The translations under genes and the position numbers were made by a program. DNA of 64,000 bases from JALHNI01 sp031367405 (GTDB lineage: Bacteria; Acidobacteriota; Terriglobia; Bryobacterales; Bryobacteraceae): positions 1 through 64,000 of the forward strand of contig JANLPT010000027.1 of assembly GCA_031367405.1 (NCBI GenBank). The letters are read 5' to 3'. The notes under the pieces were generated by a model. That model saw only the letters and a program-made list of their open reading frames with translations, was not told the DNA's origin and did no database searches. Shown piece by piece: positions 1 to 9,600 of the stretch (position 1 is its first letter; every line of letters begins with the position of its first letter).

Positions 1-184
1 TTGTCCGGGCGGCGTTCGTTCCCTCGTTGATAACCGTAACGGCGGCTCCCGGAACGAGCGTTCCCGAGGGATCGGTTACGGTCCCTAAAATACTGCTTTG
101 CGTGGACTGCGCATTGAGGACGGAGAGCCCGGGCAGGCTCAGGGCAACAAATGCGAGCGTCAGACCGAACTGCTGAATCATCAT
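1..184 (-). CDS. TonB-dependent receptor (Oar-like), N-terminal fragment, runs off the window
   Basis: Only the first 61 codons are inside the window. They show a signal peptide (MMIQQFGLTLAFVALSLPG...) followed by the start of a carboxypeptidase-regulatory-like domain with the sequence ILGTVTDPSGTLVPGAAVTV. That arrangement is typical of Oar-like outer-membrane TonB-dependent receptors of Acidobacteria. Tandem ATG codons at 184 and 181 follow a purine-rich ribosome site (GGAAGGG). The gene lies directly downstream of the ROK repressor on the same strand, so that regulator probably controls uptake of a sugar or glycan through this receptor (inference). The barrel itself is not visible. Confidence 0.75.
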   Translation of the reverse strand, partial: MMIQQFGLTLAFVALSLPGLSVLNAQSTQSSILGTVTDPSGTLVPGAAVTVINEGTNAART

Positions 185-251
185 TTTGGCATCCCTTCCG
201 GTTCAATAGCGGTTGCGAACCATGCGCGCCGAGGTCTCGTCCCCGGTAATG

Positions 252-278
252 TTTAATGCAGTTACTGTACATATTAAA
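252..278. promoter_or_regulatory. Candidate ROK operator, TTTAAT-N15-ATTAAA
   Basis: A perfect 6-bp inverted repeat (252-257 and 273-278) lies 68 bases upstream of the TonB-receptor start in an AT-rich patch inside GC-rich DNA. It sits between the ROK gene's stop and the receptor's start. ROK repressors usually bind AT-rich palindromes near the genes they control, so autologous regulation of the receptor is plausible. No experimental support can be read from sequence. Confidence 0.4.
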
Positions 279-343
279 GACGCTGGAGTCAATCGAAAAA
301 TGAGAAAAATGAGAAGGAGCGGAAGGGAGAAAGGGGTCGAGCG

Positions 344-1582
344 TCAGGCCCGGACAGATCTTGGCGGAGCGCTGTTGGCATTGCCGTCTCCGGGCTGCGT
401 AAAGAACCGGTCGAGGGCCAGGGCGACGGTACCCATCAATTGGGAATCGGCCCCATGTCTGGCGGGGATGATCCGGAGGTTGCCGATACGGTGCCGTGGG
501 GCCCGGCTGCGCAGCGCTTCCCAGACCCACTCCTCAACCAAGTCCCATCCGGTGGCGAGGTAGCCGCTGATCACAATGGCTTCCGGATTGAAGGCGGCGT
601 CGAGATTGGCGAAACCGATCCCGACACAGCGGGCCATCTCCCGCAAGGCCGCCAGAGCGAACGGGTCTCCTTTGCGGGCCATGCGAAGAATTTCCGCGGC
701 TCCCTGCCGGCCCGCTCCGTTTCCGCTTCCGCGCTGTTCGGCGTAGAGCCTTTCCAGCGCCCGCTCGGAAGCATACTCTTCCCAGCAGCCGATGTTCCCG
801 CACACGCAGCGGCGGCCGTCGGCATAGAGGGAGGTGTGGCCGAACTCCGAGGCTTCGCCCGAGGCACCGTGGAAAAGTCTGCCCTCAATCATGACGCCCG
901 TGCCGAGTCCCTGGCGCATCACGACAAATACGAAGTTCTCGAGCGGCTTGCTCCCGGGTTCACAGAACCATCTTTCGGCTAGCGCTCCCAATTTGGCGTC
1001 GTTTTCAAAGTAGAAGTTTGCGGCCACGCCTTCCGAGAGAATCCGGCCCGCCTCAACGTCGAACCAGCCCAGGTTTTCGGCCGCGATCACCCGGCCCGTC
1101 GCGCGATCGATGGTGCCGGGAAGGCTGACCCCGATCCCGAGCAGGCGCCCGCCGGAGATGCCCTCGGTCAGCGTCTGAATTGCCGCTCTTATCCGCGCTA
1201 GGAAGTGATGGTGGTCCGCCTGGCGGCGCGCAACGCGCCGGGCAAGAATATTGCCGTCCAGATCCGCGGTAACGATCCGCGCTTGATGAGGGGAGATCTC
1301 CACGCCAACTACGATCTTGGCTTCCGGTCGCAAGCGGAGCGCCACGGGACGTCTGCCAACCTGCGGCGGACCTTGGCTTTCGACTTCATACACGAGTTCG
1401 TCGCGCATCATCCGGTTCACGATGAAAGTTACCGTGCTGGGAGAGAAGCCCGTCGTCCTCACAATGCCGGCACGCGAAATCTCGGGCGTCTGCCGGATGA
1501 TGTTGAGGACGAGGCGTTCATTGGCCTCCCGGACATCGGACTTTCGCAATGCGCCCGGTGTGGCCGGCGTGAGGGTTGGCAT
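344..1582 (-). CDS. ROK-family transcriptional repressor
   Basis: The 412-residue protein has the NagC/XylR layout: an N-terminal winged helix (about residues 18-80, including RAGIVRTTGFSPSTVTFIVN) and a ROK sugar-kinase-like domain (about 90-395). The ROK zinc cluster is visible as H249 with C259/C261/C266 (CVCGNIGCWEE), and the sugar-binding acidic residue lies in FENDAKLGA. Such proteins are cytoplasmic DNA-binding repressors released by a sugar or sugar phosphate. The gene precedes a TonB receptor on the same strand, with a possible operator between them, which suggests control of glycan uptake. The inducer cannot be deduced. Confidence 0.9.
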   Translation of the reverse strand: MPTLTPATPGALRKSDVREANERLVLNIIRQTPEISRAGIVRTTGFSPSTVTFIVNRMMRDELVYEVESQGPPQVGRRPVALRLRPEAKIVVGVEISPHQARIVTADLDGNILARRVARRQADHHHFLARIRAAIQTLTEGISGGRLLGIGVSLPGTIDRATGRVIAAENLGWFDVEAGRILSEGVAANFYFENDAKLGALAERWFCEPGSKPLENFVFVVMRQGLGTGVMIEGRLFHGASGEASEFGHTSLYADGRRCVCGNIGCWEEYASERALERLYAEQRGSGNGAGRQGAAEILRMARKGDPFALAALREMARCVGIGFANLDAAFNPEAIVISGYLATGWDLVEEWVWEALRSRAPRHRIGNLRIIPARHGADSQLMGTVALALDRFFTQPGDGNANSAPPRSVRA

Positions 1583-1597
1583 GAGTTTTCTAAGGGA

Positions 1598-2051
1598 CTA
1601 GTACCGTTCATTCTTCCAGTTTGTGTGCCGGCGAGCGGCGCGGCGCAGCGGGCGGAGGCGTTCCCGGCGGTCCTCGGCGGCATGTATCTCCCGTTCGCTC
1701 AGACCGAAGTAATGGCCGATTTCGTGCCACACGGTATTCGGTGACGATGCGCTCCAGGTGAACCGGATTGCGCGCCATATCTTCGTGGGGGCGCTGGAAG
1801 ATACGGATGCGGTCGGGGCCGTCGGGGGCCGCATCGCCCAGACTGCGCTCAGTCATAGGGCAGCCCTCGTAAAGACCGAGAAGGCCGGGGGAGGGGCCGA
1901 CAGGCTGGACGACGATTAGCAGATTCCGCATCCGGGCGCGAAATCGGGCCGGAATGGCGGCGACGGCGCGTTCCACCATTACGTCGAAGGCTTTGGGTGC
2001 GAACCGTAGGGGCACTTTGTCAGAATAGAGAGTAAGCACCGGATAACGCAA
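1598..2051 (-). pseudogene. Zincin-type metallopeptidase family protein (PF06262-like), disrupted by a one-base frameshift
   Basis: The upstream part, read from 2051, encodes FDVMVERAVAAIPARFRARM and then RIRIFQRPHEDMARNPVHLERIVTE. The active-site segment VWHEIGHYFGLSEREI, with the HExxH zinc motif, lies in the next frame. Removing one base (the A at about 1736 on the plus strand) joins them as IVTE-TVWHEIGH, which is how this family normally reads. The rebuilt protein would have about 150 residues, near the family's usual 120-140. Either the gene is freshly inactivated or the assembly has an error. It lies just upstream of the ROK gene on the same strand. The exact start is uncertain. Confidence 0.75.
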
Positions 2052-2072
2052 GCCAATCCCCCAATCAAACTA

Positions 2073-2294
2073 ATGACAGTTCCTATCGATACGAAAGACA
2101 CGACAACCCTGCCGGTAGTGGCGGCCAATCTCGGGATTGGCAAACTGGTGCGGCACATTTTCCTGTGCGCCGACGCGACGAAACCGAAGTGCGCCGGAAA
2201 GGAGGAGTCGATCGAGGTCTGGGAACATTTTGAAGAAACGCCTGGCCGGGGCGGGACTGACGGCCGGCGACCGGTGTATATACCGGACAATATA
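2073..2294 (+). pseudogene. (2Fe-2S) ferredoxin-like protein, truncated N-terminal remnant
   Basis: The first ~60 codons read NLGIGKLVRHIFLCADATKPKC followed by a segment like KEESIEVWEHFEE. This matches the start of small thioredoxin-fold [2Fe-2S] ferredoxins, which begin RHIFLC-D-TKPKCC and continue to a second pair of cysteines. Here the similarity stops after about 45 residues, at a pair of short direct repeats, and the second cysteine pair is absent. The open frame continues through the repeats into an unrelated protein, so the long ORF is a chimera. The gene probably lost its 3' part through an insertion or deletion (inference). Confidence 0.55.
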
Positions 2295-2343
2295 GATAGT
2301 GCCGGGTACTTTGAAAAACAGATAGTGCCGGGTACTTTGAAAA
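2295..2343 (+). repeat. Tandem pair of 23-bp direct repeats, possible mobile-element end remnant
   Basis: Two identical 23-base copies start at 2295 and 2321 with a 26-base period; their core is GTGCCGGGTACTTTGAAAA. A degenerate third copy (GTTGGGCACTTTGAAAGG) lies at about 2963-2980. Repeated short end motifs of this type occur at the ends of some insertion sequences, for example the IS21 group. They flank a region of lower GC with broken genes. No transposase is visible, so the element identity is a guess. Confidence 0.45.
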
Positions 2344-2354
2344 GGCATTTTCCC

Positions 2355-2735
2355 ATGAGCGATAAAGACCTAGTGGATTATTGCGAGTACTATTTATTTG
2401 AAGGTGTGTTTATCGCTAGTGGACGGTCTTACAAAACATTCGTCTATGAGGGAGATCATACCGCGAGAATCATGGGCCCGATTCTGAAGTGCTCCTCGCT
2501 CGTTACTCGCGACGTGCTGGTGAGGGCCTGTATCGCCTTAATATGGTCGTTTGACATATTGGAGCGAATCGACATTCCGAGGGATAGAATGCCGATAGAG
2601 ACCGGTTTATTGATTAACTGGCTCGACGCACAAGTGGGAGATCTGGCCATCGGTAGTAGCCTTGAGGATCTCAAGGCCACGGTACGCAAATTGGCCGATG
2701 GGGCTGGGAGCGGGGTGAGGAGCGGTGAAGAATAG
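2355..2735 (+). CDS. Hypothetical protein, unrecognised
   Basis: From the ATG at 2355 the frame encodes about 126 residues beginning MSDKDLVDYCEYYLFEGVF. I recognise no family. The composition looks protein-like: a mixed hydrophobic/charged pattern, a central hydrophobic helix (VLVRACIALIWSFDILERI) and a predicted helical tail. Base composition is visibly more AT-rich than the neighbours and the ribosome site is weak. It lies between the short repeats and a gene-free tract, so it may be cargo left from a mobile element. The open frame is continuous with the ferredoxin remnant upstream, but I treat them as separate genes. Confidence 0.4.
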   Translation: MSDKDLVDYCEYYLFEGVFIASGRSYKTFVYEGDHTARIMGPILKCSSLVTRDVLVRACIALIWSFDILERIDIPRDRMPIETGLLINWLDAQVGDLAIGSSLEDLKATVRKLADGAGSGVRSGEE

Positions 2736-3261
2736 AGTAGATCGTACTGGGCAATCTGAAACCCTATATCTGTCCCGACGACTAACACAGTTCCGGCAGC
2801 AACCGTGCTCAATGACGGCTGTTGACCCTGATGGATCGCCAGCCAGAATCTCGTAAGCGCAGAGCCTTTCGCTGCCATTGTTTGTGCGCCTCGATCGTTT
2901 CTTCTGGTTCGCCGAAGACGTCAGAGGATGACGTGGAATGCAAGGCTGGCAGCAAAATAAGGGTTGGGCACTTTGAAAGGGAAAGATCTCCCGCCTGCTG
3001 GAACTGCTAATTCGTCACCCAAACCCGCCCATCCAGCAGCAGGAGACAGTGACACCGGCCGAACCCAAGTCCAAAAAATCGACCTTGAACCAGATGAACC
3101 CACGAGGCAATCCGAAATCGGACGCTTCGATGAATTACCACGCCCGGATGCCCTCCTTTGCCCAAACCGAACCCGAATGACCGCCCACCCGTAGCCCGCC
3201 GCGCCTAAACTTTTGTAAACCTTAACCTTTTTTGCGCGAATGCCATTAGGCTGAAAGGAGA
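2736..3261. other. Gene-poor tract with a third repeat copy
   Basis: No gene is supportable in these 526 bases. Short frames occur on both strands but lack family signals, good ribosome sites or consistent codon use. The stretch holds the degenerate third copy of the CGGGTACTTTGAAA repeat near 2963-2980. At 3205-3235 there is an AT-rich segment (AAACTTTTGTAAACC...TTTTTTGCG) that probably carries the promoter of the response-regulator operon. The tract reads as eroded DNA from a lost insertion. Confidence 0.45.
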
Positions 3262-3945
3262 GTGGCTGAACGACTGCTGTTAATCGATGACGACGCCGAC
3301 CTGGGCCCGCTGATGGCCGAGTTCTTTACCCAGCGAGGCTTGGCGCTGGATTGCGCTTTGAATGGCCGGGCGGGGCTGGACTGCGCCTTGGCCCATCCCT
3401 ATGACCTCATCATCCTGGACGTGATGATGCCAGGCATCGACGGATTCGAGGTGCTGCGGCAATTGCGGGAGAAGAGCAAGGTGCCCGTGTTGATGCTGAC
3501 GGCGCGGACGGAGCAGGCGAGCCGGATCAGGGGGCTGGAGGGCGGCGCGGACGATTACCTGCCGAAGCCATTCGACCCTTTGGAGCTTTTAGCCCGCGTA
3601 CGGGCGATCTTGCGGCGGGCGACTCCGGTTAGCCCCAGCAAGGTGCTGGAAGCGAGCGGCGTGCGGCTCGATCCGGGGGCGAGGTCAGTTTCACAGAACG
3701 GACGGTTCGTGGTGGTGACGTCGATCGAGTACGACATTTTAGAGGTGCTGATTAATGCGGCCGGGAGTGTGGTTTCGCGCGACGATTTGATGAATCGCCT
3801 GTATCAGCGCGAGGCGACGCCGTTCGACCGGTCAATCGACGTACACGTCAGCCATTTGCGGAAAAAGTTGACCGATAGCGAGTCGCTGATCCGCACCGTG
3901 CGGGGCATCGGCTATCAGTTTTGCTCGCCTGAGCCATCGGCATGA
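3262..3945 (+). CDS. OmpR/CpxR-type response regulator
   Basis: The 227-residue protein has a receiver domain (about 1-115) with the acidic pocket DDD at 9-11, phospho-acceptor D53 (ILDVMMPG), T80 and K102. A winged-helix DNA-binding domain (about 130-225) ends RTVRGIGYQF, as in OmpR-family regulators. The start is GTG at 3262, set by AAAGGAG just upstream. Its stop overlaps the start of the sensor kinase by four bases (ATGA), so the two are translationally coupled and form one two-component system. Targets are probably the adjacent DUF5666-like and TonB-receptor genes (inference). Confidence 0.93.
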   Translation: MAERLLLIDDDADLGPLMAEFFTQRGLALDCALNGRAGLDCALAHPYDLIILDVMMPGIDGFEVLRQLREKSKVPVLMLTARTEQASRIRGLEGGADDYLPKPFDPLELLARVRAILRRATPVSPSKVLEASGVRLDPGARSVSQNGRFVVVTSIEYDILEVLINAAGSVVSRDDLMNRLYQREATPFDRSIDVHVSHLRKKLTDSESLIRTVRGIGYQFCSPEPSA

Positions 3946-5291
3946 AGGGCATATTCCGGCGCATCCTCTTGTGGTTCGGGGCTCTGCTGGCATTCAGCTT
4001 CGTCGCATTTCTGGCGACGACGTGGATGTTCTTCCCCCGGCCGAATATCTTCGTGAACGTACGCAAGCTGCAAGTGGAGGATGCGGCGATGGCGCTGAAC
4101 CTGGGCGGAAAGACGGCGCTGGCGGAATACATGGCGCGGCTGAACCGTTCCTTCGCGGCGCAACACTTCCTGGTGGACAGGGAGGCGCGAGACGTCTTGA
4201 CGGGCGAAGATCGAGGCGAGTTGTGGCGCCGGGCGTCCGATGCGCCGCCACGGGGACCGATGATCGGAGGGCCGCCGCGCGGACCGGACCATCCGATACG
4301 CGAGATGTCGGCCGATGGCCGCTACGCGTTGCTGCTGGTATTGCGAGCGCCGGATCTGCGGACTTCGGCGTGGGCGAATCTACCCAATTACCTGTGGATC
4401 GTGCTGGTGATTGTGCTGCTTTGTTATGCGCTGGCGGTGACGCTGGCGCGTCCGTTGCGTGAGTTGCGAGAGAGCATGGTGCGCTTTGGCGCCGGGGACC
4501 TGGATGTGCGCTCGAGCCTCGAACGGAAGGACGAAATCGGCGATGTGGCGCGGGCGTTCAACGATATGGCCGGCCGGATGAAGACGTTGCTGACGGCCGA
4601 GCGGCGGCTGCTGCAGGATATTTCGCACGAACTGCGCTCGCCGCTCAACCGGTTAGGGTTTGCAGTGGAGTTGGCGCGATCGAGCCAGGACCGCAATGCG
4701 GCGCTCGACCGCATTAAGCACGAAAGCAACCGGCTTACCAGCCTGGTGGGCGAGTTGATTCAGATGACGCGGGCGGAGGGCGATCCGGCGGAGCGGATCA
4801 ACGAGCCGCTCGATTTGTCGGCGGTGGTGGAGCAAGTGGCTCGCGAGGCGGAGATTGAGGCCGAAGTGCGCCAAGTGCGGCTGGTGCGGCGCTGGCACGG
4901 TAGCTTTCCGGTGACGGGCGATGGAGGGTTACTCGCGCGGGCGCTCGACAATATTGTCCGCAACGCGATCCGGCATACGTCGGCCGGCACGACGGTAGAG
5001 ATTGGCATCGATGGGAGGCCGGGCGAGGCGGTCGTGTCGGTGCGAGATCAGGGTCCGGGAGTGCCGGATGAGATGCTGACGGCGATTTTCAAGCCATTTT
5101 TCCGGGTGGAGAGCGATCGAGGGCGTGATTCGGGGGGCATCGGCCTAGGGCTGGCGATTGCGCAGCGCGCGGTGGTGCTTCACCACGGGGAAATTTCAGC
5201 ACACAATGCGGAGCCGGGCTTGCTGGTTGAAGTGCGATTACCGTTGCAAGTTCAAGGAGCACTAAAAAATCATGAGATTCACATTTCTTAA
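3942..5291 (+). CDS. Membrane sensor histidine kinase (CpxA-like architecture)
   Basis: The 449 residues show TM1 (about 8-30), a periplasmic domain (about 32-147), TM2 (about 149-168), a HAMP linker (170-222), a HisKA helix with phospho-acceptor H229 in DISHELRSPLNR, and an HATPase domain with N341 (LDNIVRNAIRH), DQGPGVP at 369-375 and the GIGLGLAI glycine box. It phosphorylates the preceding response regulator. The periplasmic sensor has a Gly/Pro/Arg-rich patch (PPRGPMIGGPPRGP), similar in bias to the products of the following genes. The 3' end overlaps the next gene by 20 bases, so all belong to one operon. Confidence 0.93.
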   Translation: MKGIFRRILLWFGALLAFSFVAFLATTWMFFPRPNIFVNVRKLQVEDAAMALNLGGKTALAEYMARLNRSFAAQHFLVDREARDVLTGEDRGELWRRASDAPPRGPMIGGPPRGPDHPIREMSADGRYALLLVLRAPDLRTSAWANLPNYLWIVLVIVLLCYALAVTLARPLRELRESMVRFGAGDLDVRSSLERKDEIGDVARAFNDMAGRMKTLLTAERRLLQDISHELRSPLNRLGFAVELARSSQDRNAALDRIKHESNRLTSLVGELIQMTRAEGDPAERINEPLDLSAVVEQVAREAEIEAEVRQVRLVRRWHGSFPVTGDGGLLARALDNIVRNAIRHTSAGTTVEIGIDGRPGEAVVSVRDQGPGVPDEMLTAIFKPFFRVESDRGRDSGGIGLGLAIAQRAVVLHHGEISAHNAEPGLLVEVRLPLQVQGALKNHEIHIS

Positions 5292-6549
5292 CCCAAGTCG
5301 CCCAAAGTCGAGCGTCTTATCCATTGTGAGAACTCTCGGAATTCTGTTTTTTGCATTCGCTTTGGCGGCTTTTGGGCAGCCGAAGAGCGTGATTGGGGCG
5401 ATCACTGCGATTGACGCCGTGAAGGGCGAATTGACGGTAAAGACTGACCTCGGCGAGGTTTTTGAGGTGAAGGTGGCGGTGGACCTTCCAGTGAAACAAG
5501 TTCAACCCGGCGAGCGCGACTTAAACAAAGCGCAGCTCGTGGCCCTGGCAGGGCTCGCCAATGGCGACCGGGTGCTGGTTCGCGGGGCGCTCACCGGGAA
5601 GACGGTTGTGGCGAGTAGCCTGATCGTCATCTCGGCCCGCGATATTAAAAAGCGCGATGACCAGGAGCATCTGGAGTGGGCCAAGCGCGGCATGGTGGGT
5701 GTCGTCGACGCCGTCGATGCGGCCAAGGGCGAAGTGACGCTCAAGACGCAATCGATGAGTGGGCCGAAGCCGGTGACGGTGATGTTTAGCGCGAAGACGG
5801 TTTACAAACGGTACGCTCCGGATTCGATCAAGTTTTCGGAAGCCAAAGACGCGACGATGAAAGACCTGAAGAAGGGCGACCAGTTGCGCGTGTTGGGCGA
5901 TAAGAATGACGACGCGTCGCGCATTACGGCGGAACGGGCGGTGTTCGGCTCGTTTCGTACGGTAGCCGGCACGGTGACGGCGGTGGACGTCGCGGCGGGA
6001 GAGATTAGGATTAAGGACTTGCAGTCGGGCAAGCCGATGCTGATTCGCATTAAGGCTGACTCGCAGGTGAAGAAGATGCCGAACTTTGCCGGGATGATGG
6101 CCGGTGGCGGTGCAGGCGGGCCTGGCATGGGCGGTGGGCCTGGTGGCATGCGGGCTGCCGGTGGTCCTCCGTCTGGTGGTCCTCCGTCTGGCGGTCCCCC
6201 GGCTGGTGGTCCTGGTGATGCGCCTTCTGGCGGTTCCGGTGGTCAGCGGCCTGGTGGTGGAGGAATGCCGGGAGGCGGGGGAATGCGGCCCGGTGGCGGC
6301 GATATGGCCGCGATGCTGGAGCGGATGCCACACGCCAAGATCGAGGACATTAAAGTGGGCGAATCAATTGTGGTGTCGAGCACGGTGGGGGCGAAGTCCG
6401 ATGAGATTACGGCCATCATGCTGCTGGCGAATGCCGACACGATCATTGCCATGGCGCAACGCCAAGGCGCGGCGGCGGGTGCCGCGGCGGGCGGCGGTTT
6501 GAGTTTAAGCGGCGGAGATATGGGCATGGGAATGATTTCCATGCAGTAA
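5272..6549 (+). CDS. Secreted DUF5666-like protein with Gly/Pro/Met-rich segment
   Basis: The 425-residue product starts with a signal sequence (hydrophobic LGILFFAFALAAFG, about 23-36). It then has three repeated beta-rich modules of the form GAITAIDAVKGELTVKT, GVVDAVDAAKGEVTLKT and GTVTAVDVAAGEIRIKD, each followed by GDRVLVRG-like strands, as in DUF5666 OB-like repeats. Residues about 275-345 are very rich in glycine and proline (PPSGGPPSGGPPAGGP), and the C-terminus is Gly/Met-rich (GGDMGMGMISMQ). The start lies inside the kinase gene, behind AAGGAG. Function is unknown. Location after a sensor kinase and before a TonB receptor suggests a periplasmic partner. Confidence 0.8.
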   Translation: MRFTFLNPSRPKSSVLSIVRTLGILFFAFALAAFGQPKSVIGAITAIDAVKGELTVKTDLGEVFEVKVAVDLPVKQVQPGERDLNKAQLVALAGLANGDRVLVRGALTGKTVVASSLIVISARDIKKRDDQEHLEWAKRGMVGVVDAVDAAKGEVTLKTQSMSGPKPVTVMFSAKTVYKRYAPDSIKFSEAKDATMKDLKKGDQLRVLGDKNDDASRITAERAVFGSFRTVAGTVTAVDVAAGEIRIKDLQSGKPMLIRIKADSQVKKMPNFAGMMAGGGAGGPGMGGGPGGMRAAGGPPSGGPPSGGPPAGGPGDAPSGGSGGQRPGGGGMPGGGGMRPGGGDMAAMLERMPHAKIEDIKVGESIVVSSTVGAKSDEITAIMLLANADTIIAMAQRQGAAAGAAAGGGLSLSGGDMGMGMISMQ

Positions 6550-6615
6550 CGGCTCGATTGACCCAAGTCGGACAATCCCAACAAAACAATCAGTAAAAGA
6601 CGAAGGAAACTTTCA

Positions 6616-9600
6616 ATGCAAGGGTTATACGCTCGCTGTGTCTACACATGTCTCTACTTGGCTCTGACGGCCATGGCGTGGGCGCAAGCTCCGGCGCTGC
6701 GGGGTAAGGTGACGGATCCGTCTGGCTCTTTTGTGCCGGGTGCCGACATCCGGGCGCGTTTGAATGGTGGCCGCGAAGTGCGGGCGCAATCTAATGAGAC
6801 CGGCGATTTTCAAATACTGAACCTGACGCCGGGTTCTTACACGGTGCGCGTGTTGAGCAAAGGTTTCGCGCCGTTCGAGGTGCAGGGAATAGCCGTAAGT
6901 GGGCCGATGAAATTGGACACCCAATTGGTGCTGGCGACCGAAGCGCAGATCCTGCAGGTGGACGAAGAGATTAATAAGGTCTCCACTGATTCGCAGTCGA
7001 ATGTGGGCGCGCTGGTGTTGAAGGGCGATGACTTACAAGTGCTCTCAGATGATCCAGACCAGTTAGCTAATGAGTTACAGGCCTTGGCCGGTCCGGGAGC
7101 GGGCCCCAACGGCGGGCAGATTTTTATTGACGGCTTTACGGGCGGCCGTTTGCCGCCGAAGAGTGCGATTCGCGAAATTCGGGTAAATCAGAATCCGTAT
7201 TCCGCTGAGTTCGATCGCATTGGTTTCGGGCGCATTGAGATTCTCACCAAGCCGGGTGCCGATAAGTTTCGCGGCGAACTGGGATTCAACTTCGGGGACG
7301 GAATATTCAACTCGCGAAATCCATTCGCGCCCAATAAAGCGCCATTCCAATCGCGCATGCTTTCGGGGCGCATTAGTGGACCGGTGACTAAGAAGTCTTC
7401 GTTCTCCTTCGATGTGCAACGGCGCGACGTGAGTGAAAACGCCGTTATTAATGCGACGATCCTGAGCCCGTCGCTGGTCGCGACGCCCTTCGGCTTATCG
7501 GTGGTGACGCCGAACAAGCGCACCGAGATCAATCCGCGCTTCGATGTGGCGTTAAATGACCGCAACACGCTGGTGACCCGCTATAGCTTCTCTAACATTA
7601 GCAATGAGAATCAGGGCATCGGTAATTTTTCCCTCGCTTCGCGGGCCTATAACTCGGCTGACCGCGAGCATTCACTGCAAATGACGGAAACGGCAATCTT
7701 GAGCGCGCGGGCGATCAACGAAACGCGCTTCCAATATCAGCGCAATCATATTCAACAGTTTGGCGATAGCGGATTGCCCGCCATCGATGTGCTGGAAAGT
7801 TTTAACGGTGGCGGCGCGCAGATCGGCACGGCGAATAACACCACCAACGGCATCGAAGTTTCTAATTTCACCAGCATGACCTTAGGCGCACATTCGCTAA
7901 AAGCGGGCGGCCGTTTGCGCTTCAATAGCTTGACGGACTTTAACCGCAACAACTTTGGCGGTTCATTTACTTTTACGGGCGGCAATGGTCCGGTGCTGGA
8001 TGTGAATAACAATCCGACCGGCGCGACGGCTTACCTTACCTCGCTCGAACGCTATCGCCGGACGCTATTGTTCCAGGCGCAAGGTTTGAATCTGACGCAG
8101 ATTCGTGCTTTGGGTGGTGGAGCCGGACAATTTTCGCTGGTGGGCGGTACGCCGGAAGCGAAGATTGACCAAGCCGATTATGGCATCTTCATTACCGACG
8201 ATTGGCGCGTCCGGCCCAACCTAACCGTGGGCATGGGTTTGCGCTATGAAAACCAAACCAATGTTTCGAGTAACAACAATGTCGCGCCCCGCATCAGCGT
8301 CGCTTGGGGTCTGGATGGCGGCAAGAACAAGGCCGCCAAAACGGTGCTGCGCGTGGGCAGCGGCATCTTCTATGACCGCGTGGCGCAGAATCTTTCACTG
8401 CAGCAACTACGGTTTAACGGCGTCAACCAGGTGCAGTATCTGATTCCGAATCCGTCTTTCTTCTCGGCGACCTCGGTTCCGAGCCTGGATTCACTGAGCG
8501 GCAACTTGGCCACGCAGACTGTTAGGCGCTTGTCGGGCGATATTCGTTCGCCCTATCTGATTCAGACCTCGGTGGGCATCGACCGTCAATTGCCGAAAAA
8601 TACCTCGATTGCCGTGAACTATATCTTCTCGCGCGGCGTGCATAACCTGCGGGCGCGCAACATCAACGCGCCGCTGCCGAATGGCACGCAGCCGTTCGGG
8701 AATATCGGCAACGTCTATCAGTACGAATCGACCGGTTATAGCCGCCAGAACCAGCTGATTGCGAATTTCAATACCCGCTTCAACCGGAGTGTGTTTCTGT
8801 TTGGCGTGTACATGCTGGGCTTCAACCGTGGGGATACGGACGGGTCAGGCAGCTTCCCGGCTTACACCTACGATGTGCATAGCGAATACGGGCGCAGCGG
8901 GTTTGACCAACGGCAGCGGCTGATGATCGGCGGTTCAGTGACGACGAAATACGCCATCAGTCTTTCGCCGTTCATCATTGCCAGCGCCGGGGGGCCCTTC
9001 AACATCACCACTGGCCGCGATAACAATGGGGATGCCCAATTTAACGATCGGCCCTCCTTGGCGACGGCTGCTTCAGGGCCGGGCATCGTGGCCACGCAGT
9101 GGGGCACCTTCAATATCAACCCCCAACCAGGAGAAACAATCATTCCCCGTAACTATGGGCAGGCTCCCGGCGCCTTTACTATCAATATGCGTGTCGCCAA
9201 GAGTTTCGGTTTTGGCAGCAAGGGCGAAGCGACTACGGCGGCTGGCGGTGGCGGTGGCATGATCGGCAGAGGCCGTGGTGGTCCGGGTGGCGGCATGATG
9301 GGAATGGGAGGTGGCCCTGGTGGCGGCGGCGGTGGCCGCGGTGGGCCTGGCGGTGGCGTCGGCGGAATGTTTGGTGGCGCCAGCTCAGGAAAGCGCTATA
9401 CTCTTAATGTATCCTTGCAAGCGCGGAACTTACTCAATTGGGTGAACTACGGCGCGCCGGTGGGGAATCTGAGTTCGCCTCTGTTTGGACAGTCAACCAC
9501 TTTGGGTGGTGGCTTTGGAGGCCGTCCCGGTGGCGGCGGAGGCCCTGGCGGCGGGGGCGGCGGCGGCGGTGCCGGAAATAACCGGCAGTTAGAACTGTCG

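Noticed and set aside
2456..2878. 140-residue minus-strand ORF
   Set aside because: Mostly antisense to the hypothetical gene at 2355-2735, no recognised motif; the plus-strand reading is a little more protein-like, but neither is certain.
5521..6333. 270-residue minus-strand ORF over the DUF5666-like gene
   Set aside because: Arg/His/Thr-rich antisense of the Gly/Pro tract; no credible protein.
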